Positions 1 to 8,023 of a stretch of 42,781 bases of DNA are shown in pieces. The position numbers and the translations under genes are program-made. The DNA is from Candidatus Gastranaerophilales bacterium (GTDB lineage Bacteria > Cyanobacteriota > Vampirovibrionia > Gastranaerophilales > Gastranaerophilaceae), in NCBI GenBank assembly GCA_944325675.1, contig CALVAZ010000112.1:1-42781 (forward strand), read 5' to 3'. A model generated the notes under the pieces. The model was not told the DNA's origin, did no database searches, and saw only the letters and a list, made by a program, of their open reading frames with translations. How positions within the stretch are numbered: the stretch's first letter is position 1; each line of letters opens with the position of its first letter.

Positions 1-11
1 AAAGGTGCCGC

Positions 12-40
12 TTGTAATTCATAAAAAAATATGTTATGAT
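12..40 (+). promoter_or_regulatory. Sigma70-type promoter for the first small operon
   Basis: A -35 like TTGTAA (12-17) lies 17 bp before an extended -10, TGT-TATGAT (32-40). The predicted start is near 47, which leaves a short leader containing the GAGGT ribosome site at 60-64. Confidence 0.55.
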
Positions 41-71
41 AACGAAAAATAAGAAAGTCGAGGTACACGAG

Positions 72-383
72 ATGAGCAAAAATAAATCATTTATGTTTGG
101 AATGGGGCTTATTGCAGGCGTAATCGGCGGTGTGATTGCCGGTGTTTTGTACGCTCCAAAGCCGGGCGAAGAATCAAGACGTGAATTAAAAGAAGCTGCT
201 TGCAAACTCTACGAAGAAAATTCTCCGGCAATTTCAGAGGCTAAGAAGCAGGCGCTTGAATCTGTTGATTTGATGAGATACAAGCTCGAAAGACAGTTGC
301 GCAAATTCAGCAATATGCTTAAGAATAGAAAGCTTCGTAAAGCTAAAGAATTGGAAGATGGCGAAAGTGAATTTACGTACTAG
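72..383 (+). CDS. YtxH domain-containing small membrane protein
   Basis: A 103-residue protein. Residues about 8-29 form one glycine-rich hydrophobic segment, followed by the YtxH-type hallmark YAPKPGEESRRELKE and a charged helical tail. This family is usually an inner-membrane-anchored stress or envelope protein of unknown biochemistry. An in-frame ATG exists at 36, but the ATG at 72 has GAGGT 7 nt upstream and gives a natural N-terminus (MSKNKSFMFG), so I use it. It is followed 21 nt later by a DUF948 protein and then by a second YtxH protein, a grouping common in Firmicutes and Cyanobacteria-related genomes. The function of the trio is unknown. Confidence 0.8.
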   Translation: MSKNKSFMFGMGLIAGVIGGVIAGVLYAPKPGEESRRELKEAACKLYEENSPAISEAKKQALESVDLMRYKLERQLRKFSNMLKNRKLRKAKELEDGESEFTY

Positions 384-404
384 ATAAATAAGGAAATTTA
401 AAAA

Positions 405-764
405 ATGGATTTTTCACAAATAGCATTAAATCAAGGTTTGACATTCTTAGCTTGGGTTACAAGTGTCGTTTTGATAGTTGTGGCAGGTTTTTTGGTAAAG
501 TTGCTTATTGATTTGTCAAAATTGTCAAAAAATTTGAATGACACATCTTTGATGCTCAACACAGAGCTTAGGCCGACTCTGCAAGAGTTGAATGAAACGT
601 TACACACTATAAATGAACTTGTAAAAAGTACCGACAAAGGTGTTGATAATGTTAAGGTTATAATTGAAAGAGTTCTTGGCAAAACAAAAGTCATATCAGA
701 ATCCATTATAGGCGGATTTTTGAAGGTTTTTGTTGCCATGTTGGGACTTTTTTCTAAAAAATAG
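405..764 (+). CDS. DUF948 domain-containing protein
   Basis: A 119-residue protein with one N-terminal transmembrane helix (about residues 12-35) followed by a long amphipathic helix of the kind seen in DUF948 and methyl-accepting-like coiled coils (LNDTSLMLNTELRPTLQELN). A second hydrophobic stretch ends the protein (GGFLKVFVAMLGLF). AAGGAAA sits about 8 nt before the ATG. DUF948 proteins are often encoded beside YtxH proteins, as here on both sides. The molecular role is unknown; it is probably a membrane-anchored structural or stress protein. Confidence 0.75.
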   Translation: MDFSQIALNQGLTFLAWVTSVVLIVVAGFLVKLLIDLSKLSKNLNDTSLMLNTELRPTLQELNETLHTINELVKSTDKGVDNVKVIIERVLGKTKVISESIIGGFLKVFVAMLGLFSKK

Positions 765-833
765 CCGTTTTTGGTGATTAAAAAATTGCCGATTAAAGTA
801 AAAATGTAGAAGAACAGAAAAGGAGTAAACTAT

Positions 834-1103
834 ATGTCAGCAACAAGATTTTTAGCAGGTTTTATAGTAGGCGGTGCAATAGGCGCTATAACAGGTATTT
901 TGCTTGCACCAAAATCAGGTGAAGAAACTCGTGCAATGTTAGCCGAATCAGCAAAAGAAACTATGCGAAAAGCAGATGCAACAGTTAAAGAAATCCAATC
1001 GAAAGCAGATGATGTAGTTTCGGATTTGCAGAAAAAAGGCGACGAAATTAAAGAAAAACTTCAAGGTTTGATTAACCAACAAAAACAAGAAGCAGAAGTT
1101 TAA
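834..1103 (+). CDS. YtxH domain-containing protein (second copy)
   Basis: An 89-residue protein with an N-terminal glycine/alanine-rich hydrophobic helix (residues 5-26), the motif LLAPKSGEETRAML and a long Lys/Glu-rich helix (residues 35-85). The AAAGGAG site is 9 nt before the ATG. It is a paralogue in style of the gene at 72 (LAPKSGEETR against YAPKPGEESR) and is probably part of the same transcription unit, which ends at the hairpin at 1131-1156. Confidence 0.8.
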   Translation: MSATRFLAGFIVGGAIGAITGILLAPKSGEETRAMLAESAKETMRKADATVKEIQSKADDVVSDLQKKGDEIKEKLQGLINQQKQEAEV

Positions 1104-1130
1104 TATTGGATTCCACTAATTGACTAAAGA

Positions 1131-1156
1131 AAGGACGTATTTTTAAATGCGTCCTT
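1131..1156. terminator. Hairpin between convergent genes, probable bidirectional terminator
   Basis: A 10-bp stem, AAGGACGTAT with ATGCGTCCTT (one G-U pair), closes a short TTTTAA loop. It lies between the end of the plus-strand YtxH gene and the end of the minus-strand pilin gene. The T-run is short on both sides, so termination strength is uncertain. Confidence 0.65.
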
Positions 1157-1949
1157 ATCTTATGCCCAGTTCTGTCAATCTCTGTGTTAAATTTTTGCCA
1201 CCTTCTTCAATTGTTACATATTGCCTGAATTCTTGAATGCCGTTTTCTTTGTTACCGTAAAAGATTATGCCGTAAATGTCGTAACCCCATTTATTGGGAC
1301 CTTTTTTCCCGTTAATGTCAAAAGCAAATACAGGGTTTCCACTTAAGTAATTCCCTCCAAATTTAATGATATAGGTACCATCCTGTAATACTATTGTTGG
1401 ATATTTATTTTTGATGTTGCTATCAGAAAATTCTCCCTCAGGATCGTAGCTCTCGTTTGGATTTTTTTCTGCTTTGATTACATCATTTCCTCTTATATTA
1501 TCAGGTAAGCAGCCATTAGCTAGTGCATTCTCCTCACAAACCCTTGCTACTTTTAATTTTTTTGTAAACACTTCAGTGTATAACATTGAACATTCTGAAA
1601 AACTACCGTTGAAATCACTCGGAACTGATTGCCCTGTTTCCTCACAATATTGTCCGGATATGCAAGCATTATATTCATTTCTTTCACAATTTGGAGTACA
1701 TTTACCTGAATATGGGTTACTTTGCCAATAAAAACACTTTACGGGTCTTCCTTCCTCCGTTTGAACACTCATAAAGGCTTGTTTAAATGTGCTGTAAAAT
1801 TTCTTAAATTGGTTATTTAACACCATTTGTTGAATACTATTAGTTATTGTTGAAATGGTTAAAACAGCAACAATGCCAATAATGCCTAAAGTAATCAAAA
1901 CTTCAGCAAGTGTAAAAGCATGAAAACGCTTAAATTTATAATTCATCAT
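1155..1949 (-). CDS. Type II secretion/type IV pilin-like protein (pseudopilin)
   Basis: About 264 residues. The N-terminus MMNYKFKRFHA-FTLAEVLITLG is a prepilin signal: a short basic leader, cleavage before Phe (Ala at -1), Glu at +5 and a hydrophobic helix. The body has many Cys residues and the motif DINGKKGPNKWGYDIYG near residue 225, shared with the pilin at 41036. The frame stays open to 2060, where an ATG has AGGAG 10 nt upstream. However, a perfect TTGACA-N17-TATAAT promoter lies inside that extension, 6 nt before the ATG pair at 1949/1946, so I favour 1949 and leaderless translation. The extension also carries a C7 run, the inverse of the G-run seen in two other pilin genes. The exact role (pseudopilus, adhesion or surface display) cannot be told. 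Confidence 0.8.
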   Translation of the reverse strand: MMNYKFKRFHAFTLAEVLITLGIIGIVAVLTISTITNSIQQMVLNNQFKKFYSTFKQAFMSVQTEEGRPVKCFYWQSNPYSGKCTPNCERNEYNACISGQYCEETGQSVPSDFNGSFSECSMLYTEVFTKKLKVARVCEENALANGCLPDNIRGNDVIKAEKNPNESYDPEGEFSDSNIKNKYPTIVLQDGTYIIKFGGNYLSGNPVFAFDINGKKGPNKWGYDIYGIIFYGNKENGIQEFRQYVTIEEGGKNLTQRLTELGIR

Positions 1950-1955
1950 ACTAGA

Positions 1956-1984
1956 ATTATAGTTATAGTTTGCAAAGTTGTCAA
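1956..1984 (-). promoter_or_regulatory. Perfect consensus promoter inside the apparent 5' end of the pilin ORF
   Basis: On the minus strand TTGACA (1984-1979) and TATAAT (1961-1956) are separated by exactly 17 bp, six of six matches in both boxes. Only 6 nt separate the -10 from the ATG at 1949, so the transcript would start at or within 1-2 nt of the start codon. Confidence 0.8.
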
Positions 1985-2016
1985 GTTGGTTGAAAGCTAA
2001 TAACACAGTTCGAAAC

Positions 2017-2023
2017 GGGGGGG
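2017..2023. repeat. G7 homopolymer within an AAC-G7-CGACT motif
   Basis: On the plus strand the run sits in GAAACGGGGGGGCGACT. The same core (AAC, 6-7 G, C, G/A, A/T, CT) occurs at 16344 and 41057 inside pilin leaders. Here it is in the opposite orientation to the pilin gene. Confidence 0.7.
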
Positions 2024-2117
2024 CGACTATCTGAATCGCTTTATTAGTATTTATCTTCATACAACTAATTCTCCTTTTGGTTAGATTCTAACATTTTTAG
2101 TGTTTTTTTGCAAGAAA

Positions 2118-2492
2118 TTATTTGTTGAGTGCATCATCCAGTGCTTTTTCTAATGTTGCAATTTTGGCTTCCAAAACCTCAACCTTCGAAGTGCTTGATG
2201 AATTTGTTATTGAGCTTTTTTCAAGCTCCCTTTTATATGCATTTAATTTTTCTTTTTGTGCTAAATAAAACTGTCCGACCCAGCAAATTCCCGTGAATAA
2301 ACCGACTGCTAATACAATAAATGTGTATGTCGCAAGGTTTATTACTTTAGTGTATTCAGGCATCCCAAGCGTTTCTGCCGTACCCTTAAATCCCCAAAGG
2401 TGTAAATTTAAAATCTCTGCTGCATTTGCTATTGCAACATATATTACACCTAATACTGCCAAATAAGATATTATATTTAGAATTTTTTTCAT
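2118..2492 (-). CDS. Small membrane protein with two TM helices and a coiled coil
   Basis: A 124-residue protein with hydrophobic helices at about residues 5-25 and 50-75, then a Lys/Glu-rich C-terminal helix (residues 80-124: QKEKLNAYKRELEKSS, then VEVLEAKIATLEKALDDAL). This layout resembles LapA-type proteins, but I see no diagnostic motif, so no function is given. Its ATG overlaps the stop of the upstream pseudouridine synthase gene (ATGA), so it is translationally coupled and is the last gene of the 4747-2118 operon. Confidence 0.65.
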   Translation of the reverse strand: MKKILNIISYLAVLGVIYVAIANAAEILNLHLWGFKGTAETLGMPEYTKVINLATYTFIVLAVGLFTGICWVGQFYLAQKEKLNAYKRELEKSSITNSSSTSKVEVLEAKIATLEKALDDALNK

Positions 2493-3412
2493 TTGGTTCT
2501 CCTGCTCCTGTAATACGTCAAAACTTTATTGATTTTTTCATCAGGTTCAATTTCCAACTCTATTATATCACTTGTAAAAGGTTTTGTGAATTTTAAATAA
2601 TATGATTGCAAAACCTGTTCTTGTGTTTTTACACGACCTTCACCGGCTCCATATAATGTGTCGTTATAAACCGGGTGGCGCATGTGACTCATATGTACTC
2701 TTATCTGATGTGTTCTGCCTGTTATAAGTGTTAATTCAACATAGGTTGCTTCTTTAAATCTTTCAAGAACCTTTAAAATGGTGATACTTTCTTTTCCGCC
2801 ATCTTTGACAGGTACAATTGCCATCTTGTGAGGTTGTTTTGGGTGACGGCCTATTGGCAGGTCAATTCTGTCTTCATCGCCGTTGTAGTTGCCCTTTAAA
2901 ATTGCCCGATATTTTTTTGTTACAGAACGGTCTTTTATTTGTTGCGCTAAAAATTCGTGGGTTGCATTGTTTTTCGCTACCATTAAAAGTCCTGAGGTGT
3001 TCCGGTCAAGTCGATGAATTATACCGCGTCTGAATTCTCCGTTTAAGTTCGAAAGATTATCACCATATTTATACAGTAGTGCATTTACAAGGGTGTTTTC
3101 TCTTTCAATTGATGTAGGGTGTGTAAGCATTCCGGAGGGTTTGTTTACAACGAGCATATTTTCATCTTCAAAGATTATATCCAGTGGAATATTTTGGGGC
3201 TCAATTTTTAATTCCTCGTTTTCAAGTTTTTCAAACTCTATTTTGTCACCTTGTTTTAGCATATAAGACGGTTTTTTGATGCAATTATTCACAAGAATTG
3301 TACCGTTTTTAATGAAATTTTGGATTTTTGAGCGCGAAATATTTTCAAACATACCTGAAAGGTAGTTATCTATTCTTATATTTTCATCGTTTTCGTCTAC
3401 AAAAATTATCAT
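2489..3412 (-). CDS. RluA/RluD-family pseudouridine synthase with S4 domain
   Basis: A 307-residue enzyme that isomerises uridine to pseudouridine in rRNA (or tRNA). Residues about 12-75 form an S4 RNA-binding domain (IRIDNYLSGMFENISRSKIQ). The catalytic domain carries the family signature GIIHRLDRNTSGLLMVAKN, with the catalytic Asp in HRLDRNTSG, and later GRTHQIRVHMSHMRHPVYND. The length fits RluD-type enzymes; which rRNA site it modifies cannot be read from sequence. It overlaps lspA by 4 nt upstream and the two-TM gene by 4 nt downstream. The lspA-rluD neighbourhood is common in bacteria. Confidence 0.93.
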   Translation of the reverse strand: MIIFVDENDENIRIDNYLSGMFENISRSKIQNFIKNGTILVNNCIKKPSYMLKQGDKIEFEKLENEELKIEPQNIPLDIIFEDENMLVVNKPSGMLTHPTSIERENTLVNALLYKYGDNLSNLNGEFRRGIIHRLDRNTSGLLMVAKNNATHEFLAQQIKDRSVTKKYRAILKGNYNGDEDRIDLPIGRHPKQPHKMAIVPVKDGGKESITILKVLERFKEATYVELTLITGRTHQIRVHMSHMRHPVYNDTLYGAGEGRVKTQEQVLQSYYLKFTKPFTSDIIELEIEPDEKINKVLTYYRSRRTK

Positions 3413-3873
3413 AATTTCTTTTTTAACAAAATCATTATCACAAGGACAATCACGCCAACATTTATTAAAATGTCTGCGATATTAAATACCGGAAAATCAA
3501 TGAAGTTTAGCTGAATGTAATCCCTTACAAACCCTAGAGCGATTCTTTCGTGCAGGTTGCCGCCGATTCCGGCACCAAGCATTGCTAAGAAAAATATTGC
3601 TTTCATTGATATTGATGAAATATGTCGTATTATGTATGCTACTATTCCGCATATCGCTACAACAGAGGCAATAATCAAAACTTCTCTTGAATCTTTTAAA
3701 ATACTGAAGGCTGCACCTGTGTTTTCAACGTAATTAAGCGAAATTATGCTGTTGGAATACGAAAATCCATGCAGCAATTGAGATACTATCATATCGGAAA
3801 AGTAAAGGGTTACAAATACAAAGAAGGCAAAACAAATTGTGAAATAAAAATATTTACTTATCTTTTGGTGCAT
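3409..3873 (-). CDS. lspA: Lipoprotein signal peptidase (signal peptidase II)
   Basis: An inner-membrane aspartyl protease that removes the signal peptide of lipid-modified prolipoproteins. Four hydrophobic segments are visible, and the family blocks are present: NYVENTGAAFSIL (residues about 47-59), GIGGNLHERI, and the two catalytic Asp regions VRDYIQLNFIDF and FNIADILINVG. The frame extends to 3891, but the ATG at 3873 has GAGGT 6-7 nt upstream and gives a normal 154-residue LspA. It starts 20 nt inside the end of the upstream NTF2-like gene, so the two are coupled. Confidence 0.93.
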   Translation of the reverse strand: MHQKISKYFYFTICFAFFVFVTLYFSDMIVSQLLHGFSYSNSIISLNYVENTGAAFSILKDSREVLIIASVVAICGIVAYIIRHISSISMKAIFFLAMLGAGIGGNLHERIALGFVRDYIQLNFIDFPVFNIADILINVGVIVLVIMILLKKKL

Positions 3874-4747
3874 TTTCAACCTCATTTTCAAGATTAACTC
3901 TTGTCATAATAAAAGCAATTCCGGCCATATAAACCCGTATCGTTCCGGGTGTAACATTTTCTGATTTTGTTATGCCTACTGAAGCTATGTTGTACTCATT
4001 TTTACCGTTTTTATTTGCGTAGAACATTCTCTCCAATATATGATCGTCAGGGAGTTTCCTAAAGGTTTCCGAAGCTTGTTCCTGCGGATATTTTATTTCG
4101 TCACGGCCAATAGAAGCTATTGCAAAAGCGTTTTCCGGCAAATCAATTTTTAATGATGCCGTGTAGTATTCTCCAGGTTTTACGCTTTCAGGCGATGTAA
4201 GATCCATTTCCATAAATCTGGTGTCGCCGTATTTCAAAAAAGATTTTTCATTCTTTACTTTTTCACCCGAAATCAGCCATTGGCCATTGGTTTTTGTAAA
4301 GTAGTAAAATCCGTTAGAATATGAATGTAATTCTCCGAAAAGCTGTATTCCTTCTTCAATCTGAGTTGATGTGGCAAGAGCTGTTTCATACACCTCTGCT
4401 TCCGCTTTGTCCCCTTCAACCTTTATACTTTTAATTTCGGTTGTATAAGTTATATCGGAATAGGAATTCCAGGTGTCTTTTATGAGATAAAAGTAAGTAT
4501 CTTTTGTGAATCCGTCGGAATTAACAAAATCATCCGAGTATAAGTCAAACAATCCTGCGTAATTATGTTTTGTAGCAAGTTTGTTTTGTTTTTCCAATAT
4601 GCGGCGGATGTCTCTTTTTGCAGTTTTTTCTTTATAATTGCTTATAATTTCAGTTTTTTTATCTGAAAAATACCCCGCTTGAGCAGGCGCAAAAAGGTTA
4701 GTGCTGAGTAATATTCCTAAAAATAGGGTTGCAAACAATCTCTTCAT
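3854..4747 (-). CDS. Secreted protein with NTF2-like domain
   Basis: About 297 residues. The N-terminus MKRLFATLFLGILLSTN followed by APAQA is a clear Sec signal peptide with an AxA-type cleavage site. Residues about 45-165 look like a SnoaL/DUF4440 NTF2-fold domain (ILEKQNKLATKHNYAGLFDLYSDDF, then FYYFTKTNGQWLISGEK). The C-terminal ~130 residues are unassigned (PGEYYTASLKIDLPEN). I see no catalytic motif and give no substrate. The ATG at 4756 lies inside a TATAAT box; the ATG at 4747 is 7 nt after that box and is preferred. It is the first gene of the operon with lspA, the pseudouridine synthase and the two-TM protein. Confidence 0.7.
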   Translation of the reverse strand: MKRLFATLFLGILLSTNLFAPAQAGYFSDKKTEIISNYKEKTAKRDIRRILEKQNKLATKHNYAGLFDLYSDDFVNSDGFTKDTYFYLIKDTWNSYSDITYTTEIKSIKVEGDKAEAEVYETALATSTQIEEGIQLFGELHSYSNGFYYFTKTNGQWLISGEKVKNEKSFLKYGDTRFMEMDLTSPESVKPGEYYTASLKIDLPENAFAIASIGRDEIKYPQEQASETFRKLPDDHILERMFYANKNGKNEYNIASVGITKSENVTPGTIRVYMAGIAFIMTRVNLENEVENAPKDK

Positions 4748-4754
4748 GGTTTTC

Positions 4755-4760
4755 ATTATA
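4755..4760 (-). promoter_or_regulatory. -10 box giving a leaderless start for the NTF2-like gene
   Basis: TATAAT on the minus strand, 7 nt before the ATG at 4747. The -35 is poor (TTACTA at 17 bp). No ribosome site is visible before either ATG. Confidence 0.5.
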
Positions 4761-4801
4761 CGCTAAAAGTTTCAAAATAGTAATAATGTAAACAAATTAT
4801 T

Positions 4802-4830
4802 TTGAAAAAGGACTTTATTCATGCTAGGAT
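4802..4830 (+). promoter_or_regulatory. Extended -10 promoter of leuS
   Basis: TTGAAA (4802-4807), 17-bp spacer, TAGGAT (4825-4830) with TGC just upstream of the -10. The predicted start is near 4837, upstream of the AGGGAGAG ribosome site. It is divergent from the NTF2-like operon. Confidence 0.6.
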
Positions 4831-4855
4831 TTTTTTAAACAGGGAGAGAAAAAGA

Positions 4856-7333
4856 ATGAAACAAAGTTATTTTCCGCAGGAAATAGAAAAGAAATGGCAA
4901 AAGATTTGGGAAGAATCAGGAGCTTTTAAGACTTCTGATGACAGTGAAAAGCCTAAATATTATGCCTTGTCGATGTTCCCGTATCCTTCAGGTAAATTAC
5001 ATATGGGGCATGTAAGGAATTACACGATTACCGATGTTATAGCAAGGTTCAAAAAGGCTCAAGGATACAATGTATTACATCCGATGGGCTGGGATAGCTT
5101 TGGTCTTCCTGCAGAAAATGCTGCCATGAAGCATGGTGCAGATCCCGAAACTTGGACTGATGAAAATATTGCATATATGACAAAACAGCTAAAAATGCTT
5201 GGTTTATCTTATGATTGGGACAGAGAGGTCACAACCTGCAAGCCTGATTACTATAAATGGACACAGTGGCTGTTTTTGCAATTGTATAAAAAAGGTCTTG
5301 CATATAAAAAAGAAGCTGCTGTCAACTGGTGTGAAAACTGTGCAACCGTACTTGCTAATGAGCAGGTAATAGATGGAAAATGCTGGCGCTGTGACGGCGA
5401 AGTAGAAAAGAAATATTTATCTCAGTGGTTTTTGAAGATAACCGATTATGCGGATGTTTTACTCAAAGACTTAGATAAATTAAAGGGCTGGGGTGACAAT
5501 GTTAAAATAATGCAGGAAAACTGGATAGGTAAATCTCACGGTGCCATCATCAAGTTTAAAGTAAAAGAAATTGAAGGGCTAGAGGTTCCTGTTTACACAA
5601 CTCGTCCTGATACCGTCTATGGTATAACTTATTTGGTTGTGGCTCCCGAATATAAAGATATAGAAAAACTTACAACTCCTGAAAATAAGGCTAAAGTTGA
5701 AGAATATCGTGCAAATGCTCGTAAGATGTCTGAAATTGAAAGACTTTCAACGGATAGAGTTAAAACGGGTGTTCCTCTTGGTACTCACTGTATAAACCCG
5801 TTCAACGGCGAAGAATTCCCGCTATGGACGGCGGATTATGCCTTAGTTGAGTATGGTACCGGTGCGGTGATGGCTGTTCCGACACATGATACAAGAGATT
5901 TTGATTTTGCGAAGAAATACAATTTACCAATGAAGGTTGTTATAGAAAATCCTTCAAATCCTTCAGATTGCAAAAATGAAGCATATACAGAACCGGGTAT
6001 TCTTGTTAATTCCGGTGAATTTAACGGGATGAAAAATGATGATGCCAAAAAGGCAATAACCGAAAAGGCTGTAAAAGAAGGCTACGGTGAATTTAAGACT
6101 CAATACAGACTTCGTGACTGGTTAATATCAAGACAGCGTTATTGGGGTGCGCCAATTCCGGTGGTTTATTGTGATAAATGCGGGATTGTCCCGGTTGACG
6201 AGAAAGATTTGCCTGTAATGCTTCCGAAAGATGTTGATTTTTCAGTTGTCGGCAAATCTCCTATCACAACTTCAAAAACTTTTGCCCAGACTACTTGTCC
6301 GCACTGCGGCGGACCTGCAAGACGGGAAACGGATACTATGGATACGTTTGTTTGCTCAAGCTGGTATTATTTGAGATATTCGGATGCAAAAAATTCCGAA
6401 AAGCCTTTTGACAGAAATCTTGCAAATAAATGGCTTCCGGTAGATCAATATGTCGGCGGGATTGAGCATGCAATTTTGCACTTGCTGTATTCAAGGTTCT
6501 TTACTAAAGCTTTGCGAGATTTAGGTTTGTTGGATTTTGATGAACCGTTTAAAAACCTTTTAACGCAAGGTATGGTATTAAAAGACGGTTCAAAAATGTC
6601 TAAGTCAAAGGGAAATACGGTAGATCCCGATGAAATATTTGAAAACTACGGTGCGGATACCGCAAGATTGTTTATACTCTCTGATTCGCCTCCGGCACGT
6701 GATTTTGACTGGTCAGATGCAGGTGTTGAAGGATGTTATAAATTCCTTAACAGAGTTTGGCGTCTTGTTGCATCTAACGCTGATGATATATCTTTGGATT
6801 ATTCTTTGGATTATCCTTTGAAAAAAGATAATGACGATTTGGTTCGTATCGTACATATGGCGATAAAAGGAATAACCAATGATATTTCAAACGATTTCCA
6901 ATTCAATACTGTAATATCCAAATACAGAGAATTAACCAATGCTATATATGATTGGCAAGGGAAGAAAACTAATCCGGACAATGAAGACAAAAATGTTTTA
7001 AGTTTTGCTGTTATAGCTTTACTTAAATTGATGTCGCCCGTAGCGGTTCACTTGACAGAAGAAGCATGGCACGAATTGGGAGCTAAAGGTTCAATCCATG
7101 ATGAAGCTTGGCTTGAGTGGGATGAAAATTTGGCTAAAGCAAGTTCAATTACTCTTGTTGTGCAGGTTAACGGAAAAGTTAAAGATAAAATTGAAGTAGA
7201 TGAAGGATTTTCACAAGATGAATTGAAAGAAGTCGCATTGAATAGTCCGAAAATCAAAGAATTGACCGAGGGGAAGAATATAGTCAAGGTTATTGTTGTT
7301 CCGAAAAAACTTGTTAATATAGTTATAAAATAA
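4856..7333 (+). CDS. leuS: Leucyl-tRNA synthetase
   Basis: An 825-residue class I synthetase that charges tRNA-Leu. The class signatures are present: HIGH box as HMGHVRNYT (about residues 50-58) and KMSKS in DGSKMSKSKGN. The CP1 editing domain is intact (VPVYTTRPDTVYGITYLV, VPTHDTRDFDFAKKY), with a Zn-type CDKCG/CPHCGG pair and a full anticodon-binding and C-terminal domain ending VVPKKLVNIVIK. The frame is open from 4802, but AGGGAGAG before the ATG at 4856 and the family start (MKQSYFPQEIEKKWQ) set the start. It is monocistronic: its own promoter lies upstream and the terminator at 7332 follows. Confidence 0.97.
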   Translation: MKQSYFPQEIEKKWQKIWEESGAFKTSDDSEKPKYYALSMFPYPSGKLHMGHVRNYTITDVIARFKKAQGYNVLHPMGWDSFGLPAENAAMKHGADPETWTDENIAYMTKQLKMLGLSYDWDREVTTCKPDYYKWTQWLFLQLYKKGLAYKKEAAVNWCENCATVLANEQVIDGKCWRCDGEVEKKYLSQWFLKITDYADVLLKDLDKLKGWGDNVKIMQENWIGKSHGAIIKFKVKEIEGLEVPVYTTRPDTVYGITYLVVAPEYKDIEKLTTPENKAKVEEYRANARKMSEIERLSTDRVKTGVPLGTHCINPFNGEEFPLWTADYALVEYGTGAVMAVPTHDTRDFDFAKKYNLPMKVVIENPSNPSDCKNEAYTEPGILVNSGEFNGMKNDDAKKAITEKAVKEGYGEFKTQYRLRDWLISRQRYWGAPIPVVYCDKCGIVPVDEKDLPVMLPKDVDFSVVGKSPITTSKTFAQTTCPHCGGPARRETDTMDTFVCSSWYYLRYSDAKNSEKPFDRNLANKWLPVDQYVGGIEHAILHLLYSRFFTKALRDLGLLDFDEPFKNLLTQGMVLKDGSKMSKSKGNTVDPDEIFENYGADTARLFILSDSPPARDFDWSDAGVEGCYKFLNRVWRLVASNADDISLDYSLDYPLKKDNDDLVRIVHMAIKGITNDISNDFQFNTVISKYRELTNAIYDWQGKKTNPDNEDKNVLSFAVIALLKLMSPVAVHLTEEAWHELGAKGSIHDEAWLEWDENLAKASSITLVVQVNGKVKDKIEVDEGFSQDELKEVALNSPKIKELTEGKNIVKVIVVPKKLVNIVIK

Positions 7334-7357
7334 AAGAGAGTTTTAAAACTCTCTTTT
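7332..7357. terminator. Bidirectional intrinsic terminator
   Basis: A perfect inverted repeat, AAAAGAGAGTTTT with AAAACTCTCTTTT, directly after leuS and directly before the stop of the convergent acetyltransferase gene. T-runs on either side suit both strands. Confidence 0.8.
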
Positions 7358-7358
7358 A

Positions 7359-7886
7359 TTATTTAAAATTGAGTTCGAAAAACATTGGCGTTTGGGTTGA
7401 AGGGTCTGAAAACATTTGCGGTTTTGGACTATCTTTCAGGCGAATTATTTCTTGCAAATGCTTTTTATTTGTTGTTGTAAAGCCCATCTTATAATAAAAA
7501 GTTTGGGGGCTTATGTTCGACTCATCTATGCAGCTTGCAACAAGGTTAATTCTACCGTCACAACCTTTTTTATAGCTTTCTTTTTTAGCAACATCAATTA
7601 AAGCTTTACCAATTCCATGTTTTTTTACGTTGGCTATTAGTTCGTCTATGTAGAGACATTTAAATTTATTTTTGGTATTTGGGTAATAAAGAGATGTATG
7701 CTCCAGAGTTATAGGATATGCAATCATTTCACCTAATAGATTTCCGTTTTTCGTTGAAAATGCTTTATAATGTGATTGCCTGCTGTAAATCAAGGTTTCA
7801 GGCAGTTTTTGAATTGTTCTTGTTTTGAGGATACTGTCTGTTCCTATTGCTTTTTTGAAAAAATTTATTGCAATCCTGCTAACCAT
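7359..7886 (-). CDS. GNAT-family acetyltransferase-like protein
   Basis: A 175-residue protein. Residues about 80-145 fit the GNAT core: LYIDELIANVKKHGIGKALIDVAKK carries the acetyl-CoA loop as KKHGIGKAL, and PQTFYYKMGF matches the C-terminal FYxKxGF motif. The N-terminal 60 residues are not typical. The substrate is unknown. No good ribosome site precedes the ATG at 7886. It is convergent with leuS, so not part of that unit. Confidence 0.65.
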   Translation of the reverse strand: MVSRIAINFFKKAIGTDSILKTRTIQKLPETLIYSRQSHYKAFSTKNGNLLGEMIAYPITLEHTSLYYPNTKNKFKCLYIDELIANVKKHGIGKALIDVAKKESYKKGCDGRINLVASCIDESNISPQTFYYKMGFTTTNKKHLQEIIRLKDSPKPQMFSDPSTQTPMFFELNFK

Positions 7887-8023
7887 ATATTGATAAACAA
7901 ATGTAAATGAGAAAAATTGTCAGTTGTATAAAAAATATATTAATAAATCATAACATTCAAGCTTTTGGCGCATTTTAGTATTATAATAGATAAAGTAAAT
8001 AGCAAATTTATAGGGATAGAAAA
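7887..8023. other. AT-rich divergent intergenic region upstream of murC
   Basis: It separates the acetyltransferase start from the murC start. TATAAT at 7982-7987 could be the -10 of the mur operon, but no convincing -35 accompanies it. No ORF or RNA gene is seen. Confidence 0.4.

Noticed and set aside
1950-2060. N-terminal extension of the 1155 pilin starting at 2060
   Set aside because: A perfect promoter with a leaderless ATG lies inside it and the peptide does not resemble a prepilin leader. It remains possible because AGGAG precedes the 2060 ATG.
4802-4855. N-terminal extension or leucine leader for leuS
   Set aside because: The stretch contains the leuS promoter, has only one Leu and lacks an attenuator hairpin; the ribosome site points to the ATG at 4856.
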